16,348 nt of DNA, taken from Deltaproteobacteria bacterium (GTDB lineage Bacteria; Desulfobacterota; Syntrophia; Syntrophales; Smithellaceae). Under the pieces are notes generated by a model. The model was given only the letters and a program-made list of their open reading frames with translations, was not told the origin of the DNA and ran no database searches. The position numbers and the translations under genes are program-made. This document shows, in pieces, positions 7,548 through 14,613 of this stretch. How positions within the stretch are numbered: position 1 is the first letter of the stretch; the number at the start of each line of letters is the position of its first letter. The DNA lies in NCBI GenBank assembly GCA_017860985.1, contig JAGFXG010000009.1:1-16348 (forward strand). The letters run 5' to 3'.

Positions 7548-9664
7548 CAAGTTCCTTTGTATTTTTTCAGAAGAAGCCGGATGATAAATCTGATTCTGAA
7601 CTTCATATTGTCCATCATGTATTCACTATATTCCCGTCCGTAATGAATGTCCATGATCCAGAGATTATATTTCTTTTGGAAGAAAGGGACTTCCTGTGTT
7701 TGAAAATAATCAGATGGATAAACGAGAATGGGGATCTGCTCAACCCGGTAACAGCCGACCACCTGGGAAATCGCTGCGGACAGGATCGGCCATGGCAGGC
7801 CCGCCGAATCGGTCACAAGGATTTTGACCCCGTTTAAGAAGTCCGACAGGCTGAGGCCGACATTCGACTGGTTCACAACCAGAACGGCTTTGACTCTGCC
7901 GTGTTCCCTGAGAGCCAGGCTATGGCAGCTTCTGATAAACCCCTGGCGCGCGTACAGCTCCGTCAGCATGGCTCCCTCATCGCCTTCTTTGTTCAAACGC
8001 AACACATCCAGCAAAAGGCCGTTGGAAGTATTCCGGTAAAAAAAGTCCAATTCTTCCAGATCCGCGGCTGTGCACTCTCCAAGCGACCACCCATTCGGCA
8101 AAGGTTTGCGGGAGCAGGTTGTTGGATAATTCAGATAAGAAAAAAGGTCCATCGAACAGGCGCGCGGGTTTTTAAAATGCCTGGCGAAACCGCCGAAAAA
8201 ATGATCGGGGAAACTGTTTTCCGGTCGGAAATAGAACATGACATAGTCCATCGCGACGGTGGGCAGCCGATACAGGCCATTGAAATAATACATGATACTC
8301 TTCAGGACTTGCAGACCCGTCCTCTTTTTGTCGAGCGGCCGGGCGGCAAGGTGATGAACCATCCAGGCCCGCCCGTAGGATCGGACTATGGAGGCGTGCC
8401 CGTAAATCCGACCGTTTCGCTGATAAGTCAGCTGCGCGCTGATTTCCGGATTATCACGATACAGCCGCTGATAAGTTTTCTTTATATGCTGCCGGTTCGC
8501 CTGGACGAAAGAATATTTTTTGGGGTAGATAAAACCGCAGTCAAAAAGAAATTCCCACAGCCGATCCGCATCGACCTCATCGGCAACATGGATGCTGGGA
8601 TCCATAATATTCATCACAATATGACTCAGTCGGTTATAGGCGGTGATCTCCATATCCAGAATGACAAAACCGTAGTAAATAAGTTTTTTACTTTCCATGC
8701 GGCGGTAGAGAACCTGTGCTTTGCAAGATATGGGTAATGCGCCTGAAAAGTTCATGTTCAAATCCTGAATGATCATTCCCGGTATCAGAATGTCTTCATC
8801 GACTGAGAGCTCAACGGAGAAGCCCGAGGAGGAAAGGTTTTTTATATCCAGTTGGATATTTTTAAAAATCAATGGATGCTCGAAGGTAATATTCGGCAGA
8901 GGACTGACCAAAACACGGGGATTGCGCCATTTTTTCTTTAAAAAACGGCTTATCTGACTGGTCATCGGAGAAAATACAATCTCGCGGACATCCTGGTCTG
9001 ATGTCTGCCTGAGGCACCGGCAGGAGGTTGAAAACACCATATGGCCATCCCGATAAAGATTGATTGTCGATGGCCTGTCGACATTAAACCAGAGGAAGGA
9101 ACTGGCTCCGAACGGGCTGACCTTGATGGTGAATGCCCGGGAACTGAAGTCCATCAGCTGCCCCTGGGCCTGAAATCCGTCCTGCACCAGTGTGGCTCTA
9201 ACACCTTGACAATTAAAGTGCCTGGCCTGCCGTTTACCCAGGATATAGGCCTTATCAGGTATTTTAATTGTAAAATGATCTTCCTGAATGTCCCTGATCT
9301 TAGCGGGCAAAAGGAATATCGTGAGGCCATCCGTAAGAATAATATCGAGAATTTTCGCGTTTTCCACAAACGGACGGTTTTTCTCCGGCCAATAGCAGGT
9401 CATGGATTGGTCGCTGCAGGGGGACGGATGGGCTTCGACAAGTATTTCCTTTTTATCGCGATAGTGACGGAGGTGGACTTGGACTGTACCATCCATGAAG
9501 TGGATGCTGTTCCACAAATTGATCAGCTTATGCTGCTTGATAGTCTTTTTGGCATCGAGGTTTTGAACAAGATCATGATGGTGGAAATAGAGCGGCCTGG
9601 CCACGACATCAGGATCAGGTTGTTCATTAACCTGTTCTACAATTATAGGACCTCGCTGATTCAT
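7547..9664 (-). CDS. PilZ-like protein with C-terminal N-acyltransferase-like region
   Basis: A 705-residue cytoplasmic protein. The N-terminal half has two PilZ-like stretches: about 140-235, with KRQARH at 144-149 and DFSSRA at 172-177, and about 245-345, with RNPR at 247-250 and NLSSSG at 276-281. NLSSSG fits the PilZ (D/N)xSxxG motif, but each RxxxR partner is degenerate, so cyclic di-GMP binding is uncertain. The C-terminal part (about 365-700) looks like a GNAT/FemAB-type acyl-CoA N-acyltransferase region, judged by its alternating strand/helix pattern and position; I cannot name catalytic residues. There is no signal peptide; a basic amphipathic tail ends the protein. ATG 9664 has AGGAG (plus-strand 9673-9677) 8 bases upstream, inside the end of the preceding gene (38-base overlap). 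Its stop overlaps the kinase start. It therefore sits between a biosynthetic-type enzyme and a sensor kinase in a coupled operon. Confidence 0.65.
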   Translation of the reverse strand: MNQRGPIIVEQVNEQPDPDVVARPLYFHHHDLVQNLDAKKTIKQHKLINLWNSIHFMDGTVQVHLRHYRDKKEILVEAHPSPCSDQSMTCYWPEKNRPFVENAKILDIILTDGLTIFLLPAKIRDIQEDHFTIKIPDKAYILGKRQARHFNCQGVRATLVQDGFQAQGQLMDFSSRAFTIKVSPFGASSFLWFNVDRPSTINLYRDGHMVFSTSCRCLRQTSDQDVREIVFSPMTSQISRFLKKKWRNPRVLVSPLPNITFEHPLIFKNIQLDIKNLSSSGFSVELSVDEDILIPGMIIQDLNMNFSGALPISCKAQVLYRRMESKKLIYYGFVILDMEITAYNRLSHIVMNIMDPSIHVADEVDADRLWEFLFDCGFIYPKKYSFVQANRQHIKKTYQRLYRDNPEISAQLTYQRNGRIYGHASIVRSYGRAWMVHHLAARPLDKKRTGLQVLKSIMYYFNGLYRLPTVAMDYVMFYFRPENSFPDHFFGGFARHFKNPRACSMDLFSYLNYPTTCSRKPLPNGWSLGECTAADLEELDFFYRNTSNGLLLDVLRLNKEGDEGAMLTELYARQGFIRSCHSLALREHGRVKAVLVVNQSNVGLSLSDFLNGVKILVTDSAGLPWPILSAAISQVVGCYRVEQIPILVYPSDYFQTQEVPFFQKKYNLWIMDIHYGREYSEYMMDNMKFRIRFIIRLLLKKYKGT

Positions 9665-11723
9665 GGGAAAGGCTCCTGCTGGAAATTCTGCTGTTTAGAT
9701 TCCGTATGAAATTCAATATTGCCAAAGCGGCTTCTTTAGGTTTTTCGAATTGTATAGCATGCCCACTACTCAAGGTGATTAACTGATTCCCGGTATCACC
9801 GGAAAATAAGTGATCCAATAATTGTTTGACTTTGTTGTTGTCCACGATGCGGTCCTTTTCCGCCATTATCGCAAGCACGGGAAGGCGGTTTTGGAGCATG
9901 GCAGACCATGACATCTCCTGAATTTCATCCATGATCCTTGCGGATTTTAAGTTCAAAAATATGGTTTTGAGATCATCTTTCTCAATGAAATCCAGCCATT
10001 CATCAACCATTGTAAAATCTGTTGCTTCCATGGGAACGGGAATGCAGGCATGATCGTGCTCGGGTTTCAGTTTAAACTCGGTAATCATGCCCCGTACGAT
10101 TTTCTCGCTAATGCTTAAAACCGAGCGGAAGCGTTCATTTGAGAAAAAAACCGGCGCCATCAGCATGAGGCTGGAAACGGTATCGGGTATTCTGGATGCG
10201 GCAACGGCAGCGTATTGCGCACCCTGACACCAACCGGCAAGATGCACCCTTTTGAAAGATTTTTTCAGAAATTCAACGTGCTGAGTGACATCTTCATTAA
10301 GCACATGCACGGAACCAAGGTCTCCCCGTTTATCATTCAATCCGCAACCCCGCCGGTCAGCGGCGATAACCGTCAGTTCCGGCGTCATCGATCTCAACTG
10401 AATTGCCAGCGGCGCCTGCCATCCTGAATGACTCATTCCCCCGTGCAGAATCAGTATCGCATCTTCACCTTCCGGAGGGCCCCATCGCCGGTAATGAATT
10501 TTATACCGGTCGGGCATTTCCAGAGAACAGATATCCGGTGCGCCGTCATCCGGTGTCTGAGGCATTCGGCACTGCATGCCAAATCCGGCATTCCAGTTTT
10601 CCACCGGGATAATTTGAAGCCCGTGGACGGTTTTCAGATAGTAGGGCAAACGCAAATCCAAATGCCCGCCGCGCCCGAACTTCAGTGTCGGTTGAACCGG
10701 CTCCCGCTCTACCAGATAATCGCCAAAAGCCCCTTCATGGGCCACAAGGTTTTCTCCCGCAGCAGCAGAAGCCACGAGCGCAGCCCTCGTCAGCAAAGAC
10801 GTTTCACCAACATGACAACCTACAATAATCGGCCATCCCAGTTTTTTTACCTCGGCGATCATCCTTAATGCCCGGACAAGACCGCCCACCCGTGAGATTT
10901 TGATATTGGCGATGAAGTGACCCGGCACATTTTGAAATGACCGCAGATGATCCAGAGTACACAAGCTTTCATCCAGAATCACGGGAAGCCCTGTGACTGT
11001 GCTGAAGCGGCTGATATCTTCAACATGTCTGGCCTGCACCGGTTCCTCTACGGCAAATATTCGTCCACATCCCAGCGCCTGGGTAAAGGCGATTGCTTCG
11101 TCACAATGCTTCTTCCATAAATTATTGGCGTCCAGACGAATGCGGAGAGTGGGGGCGTGATGTTGAATGGACAAAGCCTCCAGAAAATCGATTTTCTGTG
11201 TATCTTTCTCCAGATTGCCGCTGAGTTTGATTTTGAAATCCGCAATTCCGCGGGTCAGATATTGATCGGCCCAAGTGGCATATTGCCATGACTTGCTGTC
11301 CCCCAGAACAGCTGTGTACCGGCCGAAACGCATGGCTTCGGTAACCCCCAGCAGTGCCTCCACTGAACAGCCCTTTTCCCTGGCCAGAAGATCCAGCACC
11401 GCCATTTCGACGGCGCACCATGCAGAGGGATATTGATCAATGATTTTTTCGTGAAAGGATACCCATTGCGCTACATCATCGAGAGTTGAAAAATCAGCCC
11501 CACCTTCGGAAAAATTTTCTTCGACCCATTTGAGGCTGGATGCGAGATCGTCACCAGCCACATAGTCTCTTGGACAACCTTCACCGTATCCCGCATGTTC
11601 ATGCCTTTGTGCCTGGACCCAGATGCTCTCTCCTTCATTCCTGGTCGCGGCGGCATGCCGGATGGTGGTTTTCAAAGTCAACCGCAGTGGCTTTGCCTTG
11701 ATCTGGATGATCTGCTTCGTCAA
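9627..11723 (-). CDS. fusion of enolase-superfamily (muconate cycloisomerase/OSBS/epimerase group) enzyme with alpha/beta hydrolase
   Basis: A 698-residue two-domain enzyme. Residues 1-385 form an enolase-superfamily protein of the MLE subgroup. The KxK catalytic pair is Lys164/Lys166, the metal ligands are Asp198, Glu226 and Asp251, and the opposite-face base is Lys275 in NIKISRVGG. Relatives include o-succinylbenzoate synthase, N-acylamino acid racemase, dipeptide epimerase and muconate cycloisomerase. Residues 400-675 form an alpha/beta hydrolase with oxyanion HGG (427-429), nucleophile elbow GWCQG (497-501), acid Asp624 and His655. The nucleophile is Cys499 rather than Ser, as in PhaC synthases or dienelactone hydrolase. 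Start TTG 11723 is the only plausible start near the promoter, with GAGGG about 10 bases upstream; no ATG lies before residue 107 in frame. Both active sites look intact, so the fusion probably performs sequential or linked steps. The substrate is unknown; a MenC/MenH-like pairing is an analogy only. Confidence 0.85.
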   Translation of the reverse strand: MTKQIIQIKAKPLRLTLKTTIRHAAATRNEGESIWVQAQRHEHAGYGEGCPRDYVAGDDLASSLKWVEENFSEGGADFSTLDDVAQWVSFHEKIIDQYPSAWCAVEMAVLDLLAREKGCSVEALLGVTEAMRFGRYTAVLGDSKSWQYATWADQYLTRGIADFKIKLSGNLEKDTQKIDFLEALSIQHHAPTLRIRLDANNLWKKHCDEAIAFTQALGCGRIFAVEEPVQARHVEDISRFSTVTGLPVILDESLCTLDHLRSFQNVPGHFIANIKISRVGGLVRALRMIAEVKKLGWPIIVGCHVGETSLLTRAALVASAAAGENLVAHEGAFGDYLVEREPVQPTLKFGRGGHLDLRLPYYLKTVHGLQIIPVENWNAGFGMQCRMPQTPDDGAPDICSLEMPDRYKIHYRRWGPPEGEDAILILHGGMSHSGWQAPLAIQLRSMTPELTVIAADRRGCGLNDKRGDLGSVHVLNEDVTQHVEFLKKSFKRVHLAGWCQGAQYAAVAASRIPDTVSSLMLMAPVFFSNERFRSVLSISEKIVRGMITEFKLKPEHDHACIPVPMEATDFTMVDEWLDFIEKDDLKTIFLNLKSARIMDEIQEMSWSAMLQNRLPVLAIMAEKDRIVDNNKVKQLLDHLFSGDTGNQLITLSSGHAIQFEKPKEAALAILNFIRNLNSRISSRSLSHESARSYNCRTG

Positions 11724-11761
11724 ATCTTTTTTACCCTCAATTTCGACAATATAGCGTAAAA

Positions 11762-11790
11762 CCTATAATAGGAGTGGGCTTGAATGTCAA
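11762..11790 (-). promoter_or_regulatory. sigma70-type promoter of the fusion enzyme/PilZ/kinase operon
   Basis: On the minus strand, a perfect TTGACA (plus-strand 11785-11790) and TATAGG (plus-strand 11762-11767) are 17 bases apart. The predicted transcription start is near 11755, about 30 bases before the TTG start at 11723, which supports that unusual start codon. It is the only strong promoter I see for the three overlapping genes. Confidence 0.65.
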
Positions 11791-11799
11791 TGAAAGATT

Positions 11800-11811
11800 C
11801 ATCAATTGATG
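11800..11811. promoter_or_regulatory. perfect 12-bp palindrome, possible operator
   Basis: CATCAATTGATG is a perfect 12-bp palindrome ending 9 bases upstream of the -35 hexamer of the minus-strand operon promoter, centred about 50 bases upstream of its predicted start. The position suits a dimeric activator; which protein might bind is not evident. The rest of 11812-11887 is AT-rich and shows nothing I can name. Confidence 0.35.
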
Positions 11812-11887
11812 TATGGTTAACATTATAAAATGCTGATACGTAATTATGATTGCCCGCTGCCTTGCCCCTGTCTCACAACAAACGATA

Positions 11888-11916
11888 TTGACATTCCACA
11901 ACAGATGCTTTAAATA
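11888..11916 (+). promoter_or_regulatory. candidate promoter for the riboswitch-kup transcript
   Basis: A perfect TTGACA at 11888-11893 is followed by TTAAAT at 11910-11915 (16-base spacer) or TAAATA at 11911-11916 (17-base spacer). The predicted start near 11922 falls just before the first paired strand of the riboswitch aptamer, which supports the assignment. Confidence 0.55.
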
Positions 11917-11924
11917 AGCCTGCA

Positions 11925-12045
11925 AATGCCTAATCCCGTTTCTTCCCGGGAGCGGAGGAACCATTTTTCTGGGGCGGATCGTCTTTTGGCGTAAGGCAAC
12001 CTCTTCGGCCCGAGCCCTTCAGCTAACTTCGCAGGCTTCGATGAG
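11925..12045 (+). ncRNA. ydaO-yuaA: c-di-AMP riboswitch (ydaO-yuaA type) aptamer
   Basis: The leader of kup carries the conserved blocks of the ydaO class in the right order: AATCC (11932-11936), a small CCCG/CGGG hairpin (11935-11950), GGAGGAACC (11954-11962), TGGGGCGGATC (11970-11980) and CAGCTAACTTCGCAGGC (12020-12036). These resemble the Thermoanaerobacter ydaO aptamer as I recall it. A closing P1 can form between GCCT (11928-11931) and AGGC (12033-12036). The ydaO class is known to bind cyclic di-AMP and usually turns down potassium importers when the nucleotide is abundant, which fits the potassium permease gene directly downstream. The class call is confident from conserved sequence; exact boundaries and the P1 pairing need a covariance-model alignment. 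Confidence 0.92.
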
Positions 12046-12063
12046 GAGACCCGACCGAACTGA

Positions 12064-12107
12064 TTCGGGAGGATCATCCTCCTGAATTCATGCTTCGGAG
12101 GTTTATG
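12064..12107 (+). promoter_or_regulatory. riboswitch expression platform controlling the kup ribosome site
   Basis: GGAGGAT (12068-12074) is perfectly complementary to ATCCTCC (12076-12082). The same CCTCC (12078-12082) can instead pair with the kup Shine-Dalgarno GGAGG (12097-12101), extended by GAA/TTC (12084-12086 with 12094-12096) past one bulged T. The two foldings exclude each other, and no T-run follows, so control of translation is more likely than termination. By analogy with known ydaO switches, ligand binding should favour the closed ribosome site; the direction is inferred. Confidence 0.6.
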
Positions 12108-14042
12108 ATGACTGCCTTATCAAGTGGCGAAAGTGATCCGGCCTCACCATCAGATGAAACATGTTCATCTCCCTGGTGTAATAAAAAACTGCTTTTACTT
12201 GCCTTTGGATCCATAGGCGTTGTCTTTGGCGATGTCGGCACCAGCCCCCTTTATACCATAAAGGAATGCTTTCACGGAAAGCATGCCATTCATCCTGATC
12301 CCGCCAATATTTTTGGAGTTTTATCCCTGATCTTCTGGTCCATGCTGATCGTCGTCAGCATCAAGTACATCATTTTCATCCTGCGCGCAGACAACCGTGG
12401 GGAAGGTGGAATTTTCGCTCTTTTGAGCCTCCTGACTTCTTCCGAAAGAAAACTTTCTGCACCGCTTAAGGCATCACTTATCTTTGCCGGTATTCTGGGC
12501 GCAGGCCTTCTTTACGGAGACGGTGTCATCACACCGGCCATATCTGTTCTTTCAGCCATTGAAGGGCTGGAAGTGGCCACCAAAGCCGCATCACCTTTTG
12601 TAATGCCCCTCACTTGTGTGATCCTTGTGCTTCTCTTCCTGATGCAACATCGGGGGACAAAGAATATCGGCAGATTATTCGGTCCCATAATGGTGATCTG
12701 GTTCGTATCCATCGCCGGTTTCGGTCTGATACAAATTTTCAGTCAACCGCGGATTCTGCTTGCCGTAAATCCATTTTATGCCTTTGATTTTTTTATGCGC
12801 AACGGCACACACGGCATTGTTGTTCTCGGTTCCGTTGTCCTGTGTATCACAGGCTGTGAAGCTCTTTATGCCGATCTCGGACATTTCGGGAAAAACGCCA
12901 TCCGCCTTTCCTGGCTAGCCTTTGTTTGTCCCGCGCTGCTTTGCAATTATTTCGGCCAGGGCGCTTTACTGATTGCGAATCCGGCTCTGAATGCAAATCC
13001 TTTTTATGAACTCATCCCCAGAGTCCTTCTCTATCCCATGGTCGGCCTGGCTACCGCTGCAACCGTGATTGCTTCTCAGGCTTTGATATCCGGTGCTTTT
13101 TCGTTAACCCAGCAAGCCGTACAATTGGGCCTGTGCCCGCGGATTCGTGTTGTCCATACATCAAGCGACGTAAAGGGACAAATCTATATTCCTGTTGTCA
13201 ACTATGCCCTGATGATTGCCTGTATAGGTGTTGTCATCGGCTTCAAACAATCCAGCGGATTAGCCGGCGCATACGGCATTGCCGTTACAGGCACCATGAT
13301 CATAACATCTTTGCTCTATTTTCTGGTGCTGACGCATAACTGGAAGTGGCCATTGGCAAAGGCCATTCCCCTTGTTGCCATATTTATTGTTTTTGATGTT
13401 GCATTTATTACCGGCAATCTCTTCAAAATAGTGGACGGCGGGTGGTTTCCCATCTTTGTCGCGGCAGTCGTGGCTATTGCCATGACGACATGGAGAAAAG
13501 GCCGGGCGGAACTCTCTCGCAAATTAGCGGATGCAACATTGCCCGTCGATCTTTTTCTTGCCGGTGTATCAAAGCGCAAACTACCGAGAGTGCCCGGAAC
13601 GGCCGTGTTTATGACGTTATCTTCGGAAGGGACTCCTAAAACACTCCTTCATCATATGAAACACAACCACATGCTGCATGAGAAAGTTGTGCTTCTTTCT
13701 ATTCACACCTTAGATTCACCTGATGTTCCGACGGGAGAACGGATTAAGCTGGATGACCTGGGGCAGGGTTTCTATCGTGTCGTTGCGACATACGGTTATA
13801 TGCAAACACCGAATGTTCCTGAGATTATGCAGGACGTCACCCCATACGGACTGATTACAGAACCGATGACAACAACGTTCTATCTCGGCAGAGAAACGCT
13901 ACTTACCGGAGGAGAATCGAAGATGATGCGCTGGAGAAAGGCGGTCTTTGCTTTTATGTCAAGAAACGCGGGAAATCCCACGGCTTATTTTGGCATCCCT
14001 GCCAACCGGGTGGTTGAACTGGGTGCTCAAATTGAGCTGTAA
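12108..14042 (+). CDS. kup: Kup-type low-affinity potassium uptake permease
   Basis: A 644-residue inner-membrane potassium/proton symporter of the KUP/HAK family. The family signature GDVGTSPLYT is at residues 41-50, and DNRGEGGIFALLSLL, LYGDGVITPAISVLSAIEGLEV and the GCEALYADLGHFG block follow in the normal order. About twelve hydrophobic segments lie between residues 26 and 460, followed by a cytoplasmic C-terminal domain to 644. The length is close to E. coli Kup (622 residues). GGAGG at 12097-12101 is 6 bases before ATG 12108; ATG 12105 (3 bases) and ATG 12090 (upstream of the ribosome site) are less likely. A ydaO riboswitch in the leader implies control by cyclic di-AMP, consistent with that nucleotide's known role in potassium homeostasis. 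It is monocistronic and converges on the thioesterase operon downstream. No intrinsic terminator is obvious in 14043-14184. Confidence 0.95.
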   Translation: MTALSSGESDPASPSDETCSSPWCNKKLLLLAFGSIGVVFGDVGTSPLYTIKECFHGKHAIHPDPANIFGVLSLIFWSMLIVVSIKYIIFILRADNRGEGGIFALLSLLTSSERKLSAPLKASLIFAGILGAGLLYGDGVITPAISVLSAIEGLEVATKAASPFVMPLTCVILVLLFLMQHRGTKNIGRLFGPIMVIWFVSIAGFGLIQIFSQPRILLAVNPFYAFDFFMRNGTHGIVVLGSVVLCITGCEALYADLGHFGKNAIRLSWLAFVCPALLCNYFGQGALLIANPALNANPFYELIPRVLLYPMVGLATAATVIASQALISGAFSLTQQAVQLGLCPRIRVVHTSSDVKGQIYIPVVNYALMIACIGVVIGFKQSSGLAGAYGIAVTGTMIITSLLYFLVLTHNWKWPLAKAIPLVAIFIVFDVAFITGNLFKIVDGGWFPIFVAAVVAIAMTTWRKGRAELSRKLADATLPVDLFLAGVSKRKLPRVPGTAVFMTLSSEGTPKTLLHHMKHNHMLHEKVVLLSIHTLDSPDVPTGERIKLDDLGQGFYRVVATYGYMQTPNVPEIMQDVTPYGLITEPMTTTFYLGRETLLTGGESKMMRWRKAVFAFMSRNAGNPTAYFGIPANRVVELGAQIEL

Positions 14043-14184
14043 GGTTATCCGGGCGTTTGATTTATCGATTAGAACCAAGAAGCTTTTTTGCTTACTTCAT
14101 ATGGTTCATGAAAGCGTCGGGAACCGGATTGCTGTCCAGAATCATCCCCTTGCGGATAAACAGACAAAGGGCTATTCTGGATCT

Positions 14185-14613
14185 TTATTTTGATAATGCC
14201 CTGGCCTGTTCCTGCAGCAGGATATCCTCCTTTGTATCAGCTTCGATCGTGATGTCATGAGGTTTGGGAAACCCTTGCGGGTCCACATGGACAAACGTCA
14301 GGAAACCATCAACGATGTGCTCCTCATTCTCGCTTTTTACTGCTTTCACATAGGCAATCAGACGGGTCTTACCACTCAGGACCATTTTGCTTTCATACCG
14401 GACAACCGTACCCAAAGGCACACGTGTTTTGAAATGCATACCGTGAATATTGACACAGACAGTGCTTTCGGGCGAGGTAATATTTGCGGCAGCAATGAAA
14501 CCTGATTCAACGAACCATTTTGCGCCCTGACCTGCAAACAGAGTTCCGTGATGGTTTAAGTCAGCCCCCATAACCACATGATGAGTTTCGTATTTTTTTA
14601 TAGGTATTTTCAC
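14185..14613 (-). CDS. hotdog-fold acyl-CoA thioesterase-like protein
   Basis: A 142-residue single hotdog-domain protein of the YciA/Acot type, which hydrolyses acyl-CoA thioesters in the cytoplasm. The N-terminal signature ADLNHHGTLFAGQ (residues 17-29) matches the family NxxGtlfGG block with Asn20. The central strands IHGMHFKTRVPLGTVV (56-71) match the second conserved block, which is VEGMTFLRPVAVGDVV in YciA. The catalytic Asp expected 15 residues after Asn20 is Val35, with Glu36 beside it, so the chemistry may differ or this may bind rather than cleave a thioester. GTG 14613 is chosen because GGAGG (plus-strand CCTCC 14622-14626) lies 8 bases upstream; a TTG at 14628 would overlap that site. 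It is the last gene of an operon and overlaps the VOC gene by 53 bases. Confidence 0.8.
   Translation of the reverse strand: MKIPIKKYETHHVVMGADLNHHGTLFAGQGAKWFVESGFIAAANITSPESTVCVNIHGMHFKTRVPLGTVVRYESKMVLSGKTRLIAYVKAVKSENEEHIVDGFLTFVHVDPQGFPKPHDITIEADTKEDILLQEQARALSK

Noticed and set aside
7901..8737. Plus-strand open frame of 278 codons opposite the PilZ-like gene
   Set aside because: It is antisense to a gene with well-supported start and coupling; the translation has no recognisable motif.
11737..11964. Minus-strand open frame of 75 codons in the divergent intergenic region
   Set aside because: It overlaps the operon promoter and the riboswitch on the other strand and resembles no known family.
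12068..12082. GGAGGATCATCCTCC as an intrinsic terminator
   Set aside because: No T-run follows; alternative pairing with the ribosome site explains it better.
14071..14100. Possible intrinsic terminator after kup
   Set aside because: The GAAGC/GCTTaCTTC stem is short, bulged, has its T-run in the loop rather than after the stem, and does not look functional.
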